Of a DNA stretch of 64,000 bases, positions 15,964 through 25,027 are shown one piece after another; the first letter of the stretch is position 1; each line of letters opens with the position of its first letter. Source of the stretch: UBA6522 sp965221035 (GTDB taxonomy: Bacteria > Pseudomonadota > Gammaproteobacteria > Steroidobacterales > Rariloculaceae). The stretch lies in the NCBI GenBank assembly GCA_965221035.1, contig OZ244860.1, positions 1,736,001 to 1,800,000 of the forward strand. Reading direction: 5' to 3'. The translations under genes and the position numbers were made by a program. Below the pieces are notes generated by a model. It did no database searches. It was not told the origin of the DNA and saw nothing but the letters and a program-made list of their open reading frames with translations.

Positions 15964-17826
15964 ATGAACAAGTACCCCGCCGCAGCAACCCTGTCCCTTT
16001 CCCTCACGCTTGCAGGTTTGGCGGTCGCGCAACCCGTGCCACCCGGGATGGAACGGCTGCAAACCGTCTTCCGTACGCTGGATGCCGACGATGACCAGGC
16101 GTTGTCGACCGACGAAGTCCAGCAAGCGACGCAGCGCCTGTCGAGCCTCGACGTCGACAATGATGGCGCTCTGAGCCTTGAGGAAATGGGCGGCCCGGCA
16201 CCGATTCGCGGGATGATTCGGCAGCAGTACGTCATACGCGCGCTGGACGAAGACGGCGACCTGAGCGTGTCCGCCGACGAGCTGGCTCGCGCGGGCCGCT
16301 CCCTGGCGTACCTCGACCGAGACGGCGACTGGAATCTCAGTCACGAGGAGCTGAATCCGCCGGGACCTCCGGGGCCGCCTCCCGGCGACCCGCCTGCCGA
16401 TGGACCGGCTCCCAATGGGCCGCCTGCAGGCGCAGGACCCGACATCGGCGGCCCCGGCGCTGCGAATTTCGCCAACATGGACATGATGCGGCGAATGAAC
16501 AGCTACGAGAGCGAACTAGTCGGCGACATATTGCCGGGTACGGACGAGCGCGCCTTCGACGGTTACACGCTTGTACACGATGGCGCATTCAGCGGGCAGA
16601 ACGGCAACCGCATCTATCTGACGGACATGAATGGCGAAACGGTTCACCGGTGGGAACCGGCACGCTATCAGCCGGAGGGTTCGGTGGCCTATCTGCTCGA
16701 AAACGGATTGCTGTTGCGCACGGTATCCACCCATCACTGGCTACACAGCGGAAATTATCCGGTCGGTGCCGCGGGAACCATTCAACTCCTCGACTGGGAC
16801 AGCAACGTGGTCTGGGAATACCAGATGGATGTGCCAGGCAAGCACGTGTTTCACCACGATGTCGACTACATGCCGAATGGCAACATACTGGCAATCGCCT
16901 ATACGGGTTTCAGTCCTGAAGAGGTGCGCGCAATGGGCTGGGACGGCGTGTTTCCGACTGCGGAAACGATCTGGCTCGACAAGGTGGTCGAGCTTCAGCC
17001 CAATCTCGAAGATGGATCCACGGAAATCGTCTGGCAGTGGAACAGCTGGGATCACCTTGTCCAGGACAGATTCCCCGACCGCGCCAACTACGGCGATGTC
17101 GAATCGGCGCTGGGCAAGATCGACATCAATTATCTGAGGCAAGACTTCGTATTGTTCATCGCCGGGCAGATGCACCATGTCAACAGTGTCGACTACCACC
17201 CGGAGCTGGACCAGATCTTGCTGAGCTCCGCAGCCTACGGCGAGCTATGGTTCATCGATCACGGCACCACCATGGCCGAGGCGGCCGGGGACAGCGGGGG
17301 ACGATACGGCCGTGGCGGCGACCTGATCTATCGTTGGGGCAATCCCTTCACCACCAGGAGCGGAACGCTGGATGACGCGACGCTGTTCTGGCAGCACGAT
17401 GCCCGATGGATTGCCGAAGGCCTGCCGGGAGAGGGAAACCTCCTCGTCTACAACAACGGCACGAAACGAAGCCTCGACGGCACGTTCGATCCGGAACTCG
17501 GCATGGACTTCGAGAATTCGTATACGGACCTGCTGGAAATGCGATTGCCTGTCCGCGCCGACGGGAGTTACGACCCCGGCCGCGAACCCGAACTGGTCTG
17601 GTCGTGGAACGCAGATGCCGATGAAGACTACTTCTCGCCCTTCATGAGCGGCTGGGACCGCATGCCGAACGGCAACACGATATTCGTCAACGGGCACAAC
17701 AAGCAGATCATTGAAGTCACGCCCGAGGGCGAACGTGTGCTCGATTACATCGTTCCCGAAAACGGGCGCAAGTATCGCGTCTACAAGTATCCGCGGGATT
17801 ATCCGGGATTCGCCGGCCGTTTCTGA
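15964..17826 (+). CDS. Exported EF-hand / arylsulfotransferase (ASST) fusion protein
   Basis: 620 residues: signal peptide (1-22), four canonical 12-residue EF-hand loops (40-51, 63-74, 95-106, 118-129, each with Asp at 1, 3 and 5 and Glu at 12), a Pro/Gly-rich linker (132-165), then a beta-propeller-like arylsulfotransferase domain. The last has repeated W-D and MPNGN motifs (FHHDVDYMPNGN, GWDRMPNGNTIFVNGH). Family enzymes move sulfate between phenols in the periplasm without PAPS. The catalytic histidine is probably one of those in FHHD, MHHVNSVDYHP or WQHDARW, but I cannot say which. The ATG at 15964 is chosen because the signal peptide begins there. The stop lies 1 nt before the end of the opposing tRNA-Ser gene. 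The EF-hands suggest Ca2+ binding in the periplasm. Confidence 0.82.
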   Translation: MNKYPAAATLSLSLTLAGLAVAQPVPPGMERLQTVFRTLDADDDQALSTDEVQQATQRLSSLDVDNDGALSLEEMGGPAPIRGMIRQQYVIRALDEDGDLSVSADELARAGRSLAYLDRDGDWNLSHEELNPPGPPGPPPGDPPADGPAPNGPPAGAGPDIGGPGAANFANMDMMRRMNSYESELVGDILPGTDERAFDGYTLVHDGAFSGQNGNRIYLTDMNGETVHRWEPARYQPEGSVAYLLENGLLLRTVSTHHWLHSGNYPVGAAGTIQLLDWDSNVVWEYQMDVPGKHVFHHDVDYMPNGNILAIAYTGFSPEEVRAMGWDGVFPTAETIWLDKVVELQPNLEDGSTEIVWQWNSWDHLVQDRFPDRANYGDVESALGKIDINYLRQDFVLFIAGQMHHVNSVDYHPELDQILLSSAAYGELWFIDHGTTMAEAAGDSGGRYGRGGDLIYRWGNPFTTRSGTLDDATLFWQHDARWIAEGLPGEGNLLVYNNGTKRSLDGTFDPELGMDFENSYTDLLEMRLPVRADGSYDPGREPELVWSWNADADEDYFSPFMSGWDRMPNGNTIFVNGHNKQIIEVTPEGERVLDYIVPENGRKYRVYKYPRDYPGFAGRF

Positions 17827-17827
17827 G

Positions 17828-17918
17828 TGGCGGAGAGGGAGGGATTCGAACCCTCGAAGGGCTTTTAACCCTTACTCCCTTAGCAGGGGAGCGCTTTCAA
17901 CCACTCAGCCACCTCTCC
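17828..17918 (-). tRNA. tRNA-Ser (anticodon GCU)
   Basis: Read on the minus strand it begins GGAGAGGTGGCTGAGTGG and ends with the matching CCTCTCC acceptor strand, discriminator G and an encoded CCA. The anticodon loop CTGCTAA gives anticodon GCT, decoding AGC/AGU. There is a long variable arm as in serine tRNAs, and the T-loop GGTTCGAATCC is perfect. It lies just downstream of csrA, the same order as alaS-csrA-serV in enterics. Confidence 0.97.
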
Positions 17919-17943
17919 GGAGAATTGGCACGCGTATCGAAGG

Positions 17944-18156
17944 TCAGTGCCCGGCACCCAGGGCACGGTTCCTTTCCGCCTCGACCGCGGTCTGTTCGCG
18001 CTTGATGCGCTCATGAATTTCTTCGCGATGAATGGCGATGTCTCTGGGCGCGTTCACGCCAAGGCGCGCCTGATTGCCTTTGACGCCAAGCACGGTGACG
18101 GTCACATCCCCGCCGATCACCACGCTCTCCCCAACGCGCCGGGTCAAGATCAGCAT
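17944..18156 (-). CDS. csrA: Carbon storage regulator CsrA
   Basis: Small dimeric RNA-binding protein that represses or activates mRNAs through GGA motifs in leader regions. The 70-residue product begins MLILTRRVGESVVIGG and contains the conserved VTVTVLGVKGNQARLGVNAP core and the RNA-contacting R-E-E-I-H-E-R-I segment. The start at 18156 is set by the family N-terminus and a strong AAAGGAG 8 nt upstream. It follows alaS by 199 nt and precedes tRNA-Ser on the same strand. The C-terminal tail (RNRALGAGH) is slightly longer than in E. coli. Confidence 0.98.
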   Translation of the reverse strand: MLILTRRVGESVVIGGDVTVTVLGVKGNQARLGVNAPRDIAIHREEIHERIKREQTAVEAERNRALGAGH

Positions 18157-18355
18157 ATCCAAACTCCTTTCTGGCACCTGCCGCCATTGCGTAATTTGAG
18201 TGCGGCAGGCCGACCTTGTTCCGTTGAATTCCATGGTCGGTTCCCTTGCATGGAGCGCGACCCGCAAGGGGCGACGCCCGGCTCCAGCGATTTCATGTTA
18301 TCGCATTTTCCGCCTGCAAAGGAGTCGAGGGAACCGCGGGAGGACGAAGAAACAC

Positions 18356-20962
18356 CTATTCGAGTGCGCTCGATACCTGTGACGGGACAAGAGCCAGCGC
18401 GTCGTCGAGGTTGTCGGGCTGCGTTCCGCCCGCCTGGGCGAAATCCGCCCGTCCGCCGCCCTTGCCGCCGACCCGCCGGGCCACCGCTCCGACCAGACGA
18501 CCGGCGTGAAGCGAGTCGGTGAGATCCCTGGAAACGTTGGCCACCAGGCGGACCTTTTCCCCTTGCACGCTACCCAGCACGACCACACCCGTTCCCAGTT
18601 GGTCCCGGAGTTTGTCGGCCGCGTCCCTGAGCGGAGACGGATCGACGCCGTCGATCCGCGTGGCAAGCACCTTGACGCCCTTGACTTCCACCACCTCGGC
18701 CAGCAGGTCGCGCCCGCCCCCGCTGGCCAGTTGACCCTTGAGCGCCTGCACCTCGCGCTCAAGTCCCCGGTTCCGCTCCACCAACTGCGCGACCCGATCG
18801 GCCACTTCGTCGCGAGCGCCATTGACCAGACCCGCGACATTGCGCAACAGCCCTTCGCTGGCCTCCACCCAGTCCTCGGCCCTCTCACCGGTGACCGCTT
18901 CCATGCGGCGCACGCCGGCCGCGACCCCGGCCTCGGAGGTGATCTTCAACAAGCCGATGTCGCCTGCTCGGGCAACGTGCGTGCCGCCGCACAATTCCAT
19001 GGAGAAATCACCGAGCTTGAGCACGCGCACGACGCCGCTGTACTTGTCGCCGAAGAAGGCGATGGCGCCCGACGCGATCGCCTCGTCGTACGGCAACTCC
19101 GTGATCTCGGCGTCGGCATTCAGCCGGATCTGCCGATTCACCAGGCGCTCGATGCGCCGCAATTCTTCGTCGGAAACCGGCTGGTGATGCGAAAAATCGA
19201 AACGCAGCCGATCCGGCGCCACCAGCGAACCGCGTTGCCGCACGTGGGTGCCCAGCACGGAACGAAGCGCCGCGTGCAACAGGTGAGTGGCGGAGTGGTT
19301 GAGCACGATGGCCGCACGCCGCCCGGCGTCGACCCGCGCCCGCAACCGGTCGCCCACGCGGAGCCCGCCCTCGGACATCACCCCGATGTGACCATGAGCC
19401 TCCCCGAACCTGATGGTGTCCCGCACCTGAAACAGCGCGTCATCGCCGTTCAACGAGCCGGTATCGCCCACCTGGCCACCGGATTCAGCATAGAAGGGCG
19501 TGCGGTCAAGCACCACGGCGCCGCTCGTTTCAGCTTCCAGGAATTCAACGGACTCGCCGCCCGCGAACAGCGCCTTCACCGTCGCCGAGGCGTCGAGCAT
19601 CCGGTACCCCAGGAAGGTCGTGGCTTCGGACAGGACCGGTGGCGCCGTGCCGTATCCGCCGAAGCTCCGGCTCTCCCGGGCGCGCCGGCGCTGCGCTTCC
19701 ATGCGGTCATTGAACCCGTCCTCGTCTATGGCGAGATTGCGGTTGCGGGCGAAGTCGGCGGTCAGGTCCCTGGGAAAGCCATACGTGTCGTACAGGGTAA
19801 AGACGGTTTCCCCGGGAATGACGCCGCCTTTGCCGAGTCCTTCGACGGCGTTTTCCAGTATCCGCATCCCTCCGGCCAACGTCTCCGCAAAGCGCTCTTC
19901 CTCACGGCGCAAGACCCGCTCCACGTGGGCCTGTTGCGCCGTCAATTCGGGATAGGCCGCCCCCATTTCCGCCACGACGGAGCTTACCAGCCTGCAAAGG
20001 AAGGGTTCCTGTACGCCGAGCTGGTAGCCGTGCCGAACCGCGCGTCGAATGATTCGGCGCAACACGTAACTGCGTTTCTCGTTTCCCGGCACCACGCCAT
20101 CGGTGATCAGGAACGAGCAGGCCCTGATGTGATCGGCGATGACCCGGAGCGACTGATGCTCCGGCTGTGCCGTCTTCGTCACCTCCATGGCATCGCGGAT
20201 GAGATTCCTGAACAGGTCCGTCCCATAATTGGAATGAACACCCTGCATGACCGCGGCCAACCGTTCCAGTCCCATTCCCGTGTCCACGGACGGCCTGGGC
20301 AGCGGAACCAGTTCGCCGTCCTCCTTGCGGTCGAACTGCATGAACACCAGGTTCCAGATCTCCACGAAGCGGTCGCCGTCTTCGTCCGCCGAACCCGGGG
20401 GGCCGCCCGCCACGTCCGGACCGTGATCGTAGAAGATCTCGCTGCAGGGCCCGCATGGCCCGATATCTCCCATGGCCCAGAAGTTGTCTTTCTCTCCCAT
20501 CCGCCCGAACCGCTTCGGGTCCACGCCAATGTGGTTCAGCCAAAGGTCCGCAGCCTCGTCGTCGTCCGTATAAACCGTGCACCAGAGACGTTCCGGCGAC
20601 AGTCCCAGGACTTCGGTGACGTATTCCCACGCGTACTCGATCGCCTCGCGCTTGAAGTAGTCGCCGAAGCTGAAGTTGCCGAGCATCTCGAAGAATGTAT
20701 GGTGCCGGGCGGTATAGCCGACGTTCTCCAGATCGTTGTGTTTGCCTCCCGCCCTGACGCAGCGCTGCGACGTCACAGCACGCCGGATTTCGCGTTCCTC
20801 GCGGCCGAGAAATACATCCTTGAACTGCACCATGCCCGCGTTGGTGAACAGCAGCGTCGGGTCATTGGCCGGTACCAGCGGCGCGCTGGGGACCTGTTCG
20901 TGCCCCCTGTCCCGAAAGAATTCCAGGAAAGACCGGCGAAGTTCGTTGGTGGTGGGTTTCAT
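18356..20962 (-). CDS. alaS: Alanyl-tRNA synthetase
   Basis: Charges tRNA-Ala. The 868-residue product has, in order, the class II catalytic core (MKPTTNELRRSFLEFFRDRGHE, FTNAGMVQFKDVFLG, GDIGPCGPCSEI), the tRNA-recognition domain, the editing domain with the zinc-binding HSATHLLHAAL and CGGTHVARAGDIG, and a C-terminal domain ending near residue 868. The ATG at 20962 is preferred to a TTG six codons upstream. It lies 27 nt after recX on the same strand, continuing the recA-recX-alaS-csrA order. Confidence 0.98.
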   Translation of the reverse strand: MKPTTNELRRSFLEFFRDRGHEQVPSAPLVPANDPTLLFTNAGMVQFKDVFLGREEREIRRAVTSQRCVRAGGKHNDLENVGYTARHHTFFEMLGNFSFGDYFKREAIEYAWEYVTEVLGLSPERLWCTVYTDDDEAADLWLNHIGVDPKRFGRMGEKDNFWAMGDIGPCGPCSEIFYDHGPDVAGGPPGSADEDGDRFVEIWNLVFMQFDRKEDGELVPLPRPSVDTGMGLERLAAVMQGVHSNYGTDLFRNLIRDAMEVTKTAQPEHQSLRVIADHIRACSFLITDGVVPGNEKRSYVLRRIIRRAVRHGYQLGVQEPFLCRLVSSVVAEMGAAYPELTAQQAHVERVLRREEERFAETLAGGMRILENAVEGLGKGGVIPGETVFTLYDTYGFPRDLTADFARNRNLAIDEDGFNDRMEAQRRRARESRSFGGYGTAPPVLSEATTFLGYRMLDASATVKALFAGGESVEFLEAETSGAVVLDRTPFYAESGGQVGDTGSLNGDDALFQVRDTIRFGEAHGHIGVMSEGGLRVGDRLRARVDAGRRAAIVLNHSATHLLHAALRSVLGTHVRQRGSLVAPDRLRFDFSHHQPVSDEELRRIERLVNRQIRLNADAEITELPYDEAIASGAIAFFGDKYSGVVRVLKLGDFSMELCGGTHVARAGDIGLLKITSEAGVAAGVRRMEAVTGERAEDWVEASEGLLRNVAGLVNGARDEVADRVAQLVERNRGLEREVQALKGQLASGGGRDLLAEVVEVKGVKVLATRIDGVDPSPLRDAADKLRDQLGTGVVVLGSVQGEKVRLVANVSRDLTDSLHAGRLVGAVARRVGGKGGGRADFAQAGGTQPDNLDDALALVPSQVSSALE

Positions 20963-20989
20963 GTCAAGCCCGTCAGGCAAGCCGCCAAC

Positions 20990-21487
20990 CTAATCGGAAT
21001 CGATCTGCAATTCCAGCGCCGCCTGAATCTGTTCGTGTCCGAATCCCCGCGCCTGAAGAAATCTCGCCTGCCGGACCCGTTCGCGATACGCGCCCGGAGC
21101 GGCCGCTCCGAACCGCTTGCGCCTTGCGGCGGCCGCCAGCATGGTCCAATCGCATTCGGCTTCCGTCAATGCGGCGTCGATGAGCGCATCGCCGACACCC
21201 CGCTGAAGAAGCTCGGCACGTATCTTCGCGGGCCCCTGGCCCCGGCCCACACGCCCGCGAACGAACTGTTCCGCAAACCGGACTTCGTCCAGCAGCCTTT
21301 CCCGCTGCAGCACGTCGAGCACCTCTTCCGCCACCTCACGGTCATGGGAACGCGCAAGAAGTTTGCGGCTTAGCTCAAGCCGGCTGTGCTCCCGGCGGGC
21401 GAGCAGGTCCAGCGCCTGCTTGCGGCACGCGCGCAAAGGTTCCTCCCGCGGAGGTTCCGTCGGCTCAGGCTTGCTCGAGAGCGACAC
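20990..21487 (-). CDS. recX: Regulatory protein RecX
   Basis: Modulates RecA filaments, usually limiting their extension. The 165-residue helical protein has the family's repeated three-helix units, for example ALDLLARREHSRLELSRKLL, LDEVRFAEQFVRGRVGRGQGPAKIRAELLQRG and ARFLQARGFGHEQIQAAL. It overlaps the end of recA by 23 nt, so its expression is coupled to recA, as in most gammaproteobacteria. Confidence 0.95.
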   Translation of the reverse strand: MSLSSKPEPTEPPREEPLRACRKQALDLLARREHSRLELSRKLLARSHDREVAEEVLDVLQRERLLDEVRFAEQFVRGRVGRGQGPAKIRAELLQRGVGDALIDAALTEAECDWTMLAAAARRKRFGAAAPGAYRERVRQARFLQARGFGHEQIQAALELQIDSD

Positions 21488-22514
21488 CCTCCGTGTCCTC
21501 GCTGCGGGGTTCAGTCTCCGGCAAGCCCGGCAACAGCCTGGCGCGCAACTCGGATTCGATGCTCGAGGCGATTTCCGCGTTGGCCTTGAGGAACTCGCGG
21601 ACGTTGTCCTTGCCCTGACCGAGGCGGTCGCCCCGGTAGCTGTACCACGAACCGGATTTCTCGACGAGGTTTTCCTGCACGCCGAGGTCGATGAGTTCGC
21701 CCTCGCGGGAAATGCCGGTTCCGTAAAGGATTTCGAACTCGGCCATCTTGAAGGGCGGCGCCATCTTGTTCTTGACCACCTTGACCCGTGTCTGGTTGCC
21801 CATCACCTCGTCGGCCTTCTTGATGGCGCCGATGCGGCGGATATCCAGACGAACGGAGCAGTAGAACTTCAGGGCGTTGCCGCCCGTGGTGGTTTCCGGG
21901 CTTCCGAACATGACGCCGATCTTCATCCGAATCTGGTTGATGAAGATCACCATGCAGTTGGAGCGCTTGATGTTGGCGGTGAGCTTGCGCAGCGCCTGGG
22001 ACATGAGGCGCGCATGCAGGCCCACGTGCGAATCGCCCATCTCACCCTCGATTTCCGCCTTGGGCGTCAGCGCCGCCACCGAGTCCACGACAATGACGTC
22101 CACGGCTCCCGAACGCACCAGCATGTCGGTGATTTCAAGAGCCTGCTCGCCGGTATCCGGCTGGGAAATCAGCAATTCGTCCACATTGACGCCGAGCTTG
22201 CCCGCGTAGACGGGGTCCAGGGCGTGCTCGGCGTCCACGAAGGCGGCAGTGCCTCCGCCGCGCTGGGCCTCGGCCACGACCTGAAGGGTCAGCGTGGTCT
22301 TGCCGGACGACTCGGGTCCGTATATCTCCACGACGCGCCCCTTGGGCAACCCGCCGATTCCCAGCGCGACATCCAGCCCCAGGGAACCCGTCGAAACCAC
22401 GTCGATGTCCTGGCTTGCGATAGCGTCCCCCAAGCGCATGACCGAGCCCTTGCCGAATTGCCTTTCAATCTGTCCCAAGGCGGCTGCGAGCGCCCGCTTA
22501 CGCTTGTCTTCCAT
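21465..22514 (-). CDS. recA: Recombinase RecA
   Basis: Strand-exchange ATPase and SOS co-protease. 349 residues beginning MEDKRKRALAAALGQIERQFGKGSVM, with Walker A GPESSGKTTL, Walker B region VDVIVVDSVAALTPK, and the DNA-binding loops SDHVGLH/RLMSQALRK and FINQIRMKIGVMFGSPETTTGGNALKFY. The acidic C-terminal tail is short and mixed (EPRSEDTEGVALEQA). The upstream region has CTG-N9-CAG at 22559-22573, one base short of an E. coli-type LexA box, so SOS control cannot be claimed from it. Confidence 0.99.
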   Translation of the reverse strand: MEDKRKRALAAALGQIERQFGKGSVMRLGDAIASQDIDVVSTGSLGLDVALGIGGLPKGRVVEIYGPESSGKTTLTLQVVAEAQRGGGTAAFVDAEHALDPVYAGKLGVNVDELLISQPDTGEQALEITDMLVRSGAVDVIVVDSVAALTPKAEIEGEMGDSHVGLHARLMSQALRKLTANIKRSNCMVIFINQIRMKIGVMFGSPETTTGGNALKFYCSVRLDIRRIGAIKKADEVMGNQTRVKVVKNKMAPPFKMAEFEILYGTGISREGELIDLGVQENLVEKSGSWYSYRGDRLGQGKDNVREFLKANAEIASSIESELRARLLPGLPETEPRSEDTEGVALEQA

Positions 22515-22756
22515 TTGAGTGTTCTCGTCGGTTCAGCGAATCAAGTGTCTGGCCTAGACTGATTATTTCACAGATTCCGCTCGGCAAGGGATACGGCGTT
22601 GCTTGAAAGGCAGCGCGCCACTCCAATGTCCGTTCCGGGGAATTGCGTCGGCAGCCCGGTCGTTTCGTGACCATGGTGCGTCAGGACGCGTTGGAATGCG
22701 ACGGGCAAATCCATGGGTTTCACAGACAAATCGACCAGCCCACGCACACTGTCGAG

Positions 22757-23293
22757 TCAGCTGGCGCGGTCCAACGTCCATTCCCGGAGCACCTCATAGA
22801 CGGGGTGGCGGGCACCCGGTATGGACTCGACCAATCCCAGTTTCGACACGGGCCAGGCGACGGTGTGAACCGGCGCAACCACGGACCTGGCCTTGCGGGC
22901 CAGGGTTACATGGGGACAAAACGGCCTGCGTTCACGCTCGAAGCCGATTTCCGCCAGCGCGCACCAAAGTCTGCGCTCCAGACGCAGCAGCTCGGCCGGG
23001 AGATGGGTTGAGCCCAGCCACAGTACTCTTGAGCGCGGCCAGTATCCGAGCTTGTCCAACTCGATCGTGAATTTGCTGCAGGGCACCGGTGGCACGCCGA
23101 CCACCGTCGCGAGATCCGTCTCCGTCAAGGGGCCAAGAAAGGCCAGCGTGATGTGCAGGTTGCCCGGAGGCGTACCGCGACCGCCGGAGCGCCTTACCGC
23201 CGAGCGGGTCGCGCGCAAGAGCGCCCTGCGCGTATCTTCCCCGGGCCAGAGCGCGAAGAATACCCGCCGCCTGCAAGGTTCTTCCGCAATCAA
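22757..23293 (-). CDS. thpR: RNA 2',3'-cyclic phosphodiesterase (2H family, LigT/ThpR)
   Basis: Hydrolyses 2',3'-cyclic phosphate ends of RNA to 2'-phosphates. The 178-residue product has both catalytic H-x-T-L motifs of the 2H superfamily, HITL at residues 47-50 and HVTL at 128-131, with the usual GNLHITLAFLG opening. The start is a TTG at 23293; no ATG fits. It lies 31 nt downstream of pncC and ahead of recA on the same strand, a recurrent gammaproteobacterial neighbourhood (pncC-recA). Confidence 0.9.
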   Translation of the reverse strand: MIAEEPCRRRVFFALWPGEDTRRALLRATRSAVRRSGGRGTPPGNLHITLAFLGPLTETDLATVVGVPPVPCSKFTIELDKLGYWPRSRVLWLGSTHLPAELLRLERRLWCALAEIGFERERRPFCPHVTLARKARSVVAPVHTVAWPVSKLGLVESIPGARHPVYEVLREWTLDRAS

Positions 23294-23324
23294 TCCTGCC
23301 GCCTTGATTCGACTGCTCCGGGCG

Positions 23325-23939
23325 TCAGCCGGACTCGCCGCCGCTGCCCACAGGAGTATCGCCGACCACGCGCGAATCTCGGCCGAGCCGTGTCAGCAAA
23401 CCGGTGAGCGCATGGGCCACGGTCTGGCGGCGGATGGCCTCTCGGTCGCCGCAAAACACGCGACGCCCGATCATCCCTGGAGCACGACGCGCGGCTGACT
23501 CCAGGGCGCCGTCGTCCGCACGGCCCGCAAGGTCATCCTGCCTGGCGTCCCATGGACCCGCCCAGGCAAACCAAACCGTTCCGACGGGCGTTCGCGTCGT
23601 GCCCCCTCCGGGTCCGGCGACACCACTGACGGCAACCGCAAATTCCGCGCCGCTCAAATGCCGCGCGCCACGCGCCATGGCTTCCACGACCTCGCCGCTG
23701 ACGGCTCCGTGGACGGCCAGCAATTCCCCGGGCACGCCCACCAGCCTGAGCTTGGCCTCGTTGGAATAGGTGACCCAACCCCAGCCGAACCACTCCGAGC
23801 TGCCGGGCACATCGGTTATCGCCTTGGCCACCCAACCGCCGGTGCAGGATTCCACAATGGCGACACACGCGCCCCTGGCGCGCAGGGCCGCCCCCAGTTT
23901 CCCGGCCAGCGAGGTCAACTGAACATCAGGGGAAATCAT
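23325..23939 (-). CDS. pncC: Nicotinamide-nucleotide amidohydrolase PncC (CinA C-terminal type)
   Basis: Deamidates NMN to nicotinate mononucleotide in pyridine-nucleotide recycling. 204 residues from the ATG at 23939, which overlaps the glycosyltransferase stop as ATGA. Family motifs are VAIVESCTGGWVAKAITDVPGSS, WVTYSNEAKLRLVGV, HGAVSGEVVEAMARGA and AVSGVAGPGGGTT. PVGTVWFAWA then FCGDREAIRRQTVAHAL follow. Between the last two an Asp/Ala/Arg-rich stretch replaces the usual short linker, making it a little longer than stand-alone homologues. Confidence 0.95.
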   Translation of the reverse strand: MISPDVQLTSLAGKLGAALRARGACVAIVESCTGGWVAKAITDVPGSSEWFGWGWVTYSNEAKLRLVGVPGELLAVHGAVSGEVVEAMARGARHLSGAEFAVAVSGVAGPGGGTTRTPVGTVWFAWAGPWDARQDDLAGRADDGALESAARRAPGMIGRRVFCGDREAIRRQTVAHALTGLLTRLGRDSRVVGDTPVGSGGESG

Positions 23940-25027
23940 GTTTGCCACCTCAGAACGCGATTGTAGATTTCGACGTAGCTCCGGCACATTCGCCCGACGG
24001 AAAAATCGGCCTCGACCCGCTTCCGTCCCGCACGGGCCAGCCGAAGCCGAAGATCCGCATCGCCGAGCATGCGCAGGATGCCATCCCGCAGCGCCTGGCG
24101 ATCTCCCGCCTCGAACAGCAGGCCGTGGCGTCCGCTCTCGATGATGTCGGGGATACCTCCGGCGCCGGAGGCCAACACCGGTACGCCGGCACTTGCCGCC
24201 TCGAGCACGGCCACACCCAGGCCCTCCCTCAGCGCCGGATGCACGAGCAGGTCCAGTCCCGGTAGCAACGCAGCCAGGTCTTCCCTGAATCCCGCAAGCC
24301 GCACCCGGCCCGCAACACCCGACGCGGCGATCTTCCGTCGCAACGCCCCTTCAAGCCGCCCGCGCCCGAAGAACAGCACCTGGACTTCGGGATGGAGCCG
24401 AACCACCTCCGGCAAGCAATCCAGCAGCAGCGAGTGACCCTTGCGAGGGATGAGTTGCGCCACGACGCCGACGACGATCGATCCGGGCGGCAGGCCGAAG
24501 GCGGCATCCAGACGGCTTCGCGCCCCGCTCCCGGCCCGATGGCGTCTGGCATCGACCGCACTGACTACCTTGGCGACCCGGGACGCTTCCAGACCTACAC
24601 GGTCCACCAGTTCCGATTCCACCGCCGAGGAGATGGCCGTTACCAGGTGGTAGCGCCGGTACTTGCGCCGGGCCCACCACGCCGGTTCCCTGCTGTCCAC
24701 GCGGCGCGTCAGCACGGCCGGCACGCCGGCCCGCCGCGCGCACCATCCGCCCACCCGGTCGGCCCCTCGCCGCGAGTGTACGTGCACGACCGAAGGCGCG
24801 TGCGCCCTGATCAGTTTCAGGAGCGGACCGGCCCAGAACATGTCCAGATCACCGGCTATCCGAAGTTCCGCGACTGTGGCGCCACGCACCTCGCCGGCGA
24901 TCCCGCTACCCCTTGCGCAGACCAGGATGTTTTCCACGCCCTCCGCGGCGAGCCCCTGAATCAGGTAACAGACCTGGCGCGCGCCCCCGTAGAGGTGGCG
25001 ACCGGCTTCAACGTGCAGGATGCGCAT
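23936..25027 (-). CDS. GT4-family glycosyltransferase
   Basis: 363-residue GT-B protein. The N-terminal domain (MRILHVEAGRHLYGGARQVCYLIQGLA) has the G-G-A-R-Q acceptor-side loop of group 1 transferases. The C-terminal domain has VGVVAQLIPRKGHSLLLD, VRLAGFREDLAALLPGLDLLVHPALREGLGVAVLEAASAGVPV with the E-x7-E nucleotide-sugar motif, and GLLFEAGD. Acceptor and donor are not predictable; a role in envelope glycan or LPS core synthesis is a guess. It is translationally coupled to pncC through ATGA. Confidence 0.85.
   Translation of the reverse strand: MRILHVEAGRHLYGGARQVCYLIQGLAAEGVENILVCARGSGIAGEVRGATVAELRIAGDLDMFWAGPLLKLIRAHAPSVVHVHSRRGADRVGGWCARRAGVPAVLTRRVDSREPAWWARRKYRRYHLVTAISSAVESELVDRVGLEASRVAKVVSAVDARRHRAGSGARSRLDAAFGLPPGSIVVGVVAQLIPRKGHSLLLDCLPEVVRLHPEVQVLFFGRGRLEGALRRKIAASGVAGRVRLAGFREDLAALLPGLDLLVHPALREGLGVAVLEAASAGVPVLASGAGGIPDIIESGRHGLLFEAGDRQALRDGILRMLGDADLRLRLARAGRKRVEADFSVGRMCRSYVEIYNRVLRWQT

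Noticed and set aside
18506..21373. 955-codon open frame on the plus strand opposite alaS
   Set aside because: It is the antisense of a fully conserved alaS/recX; long antisense frames are expected at this GC content and it shows no family similarity.
22559..22573. CTG-N9-CAG upstream of recA as a LexA box
   Set aside because: The gammaproteobacterial LexA box needs CTG-N10-CAG with an A/T-rich alternating core; this is one base short and the core does not match.
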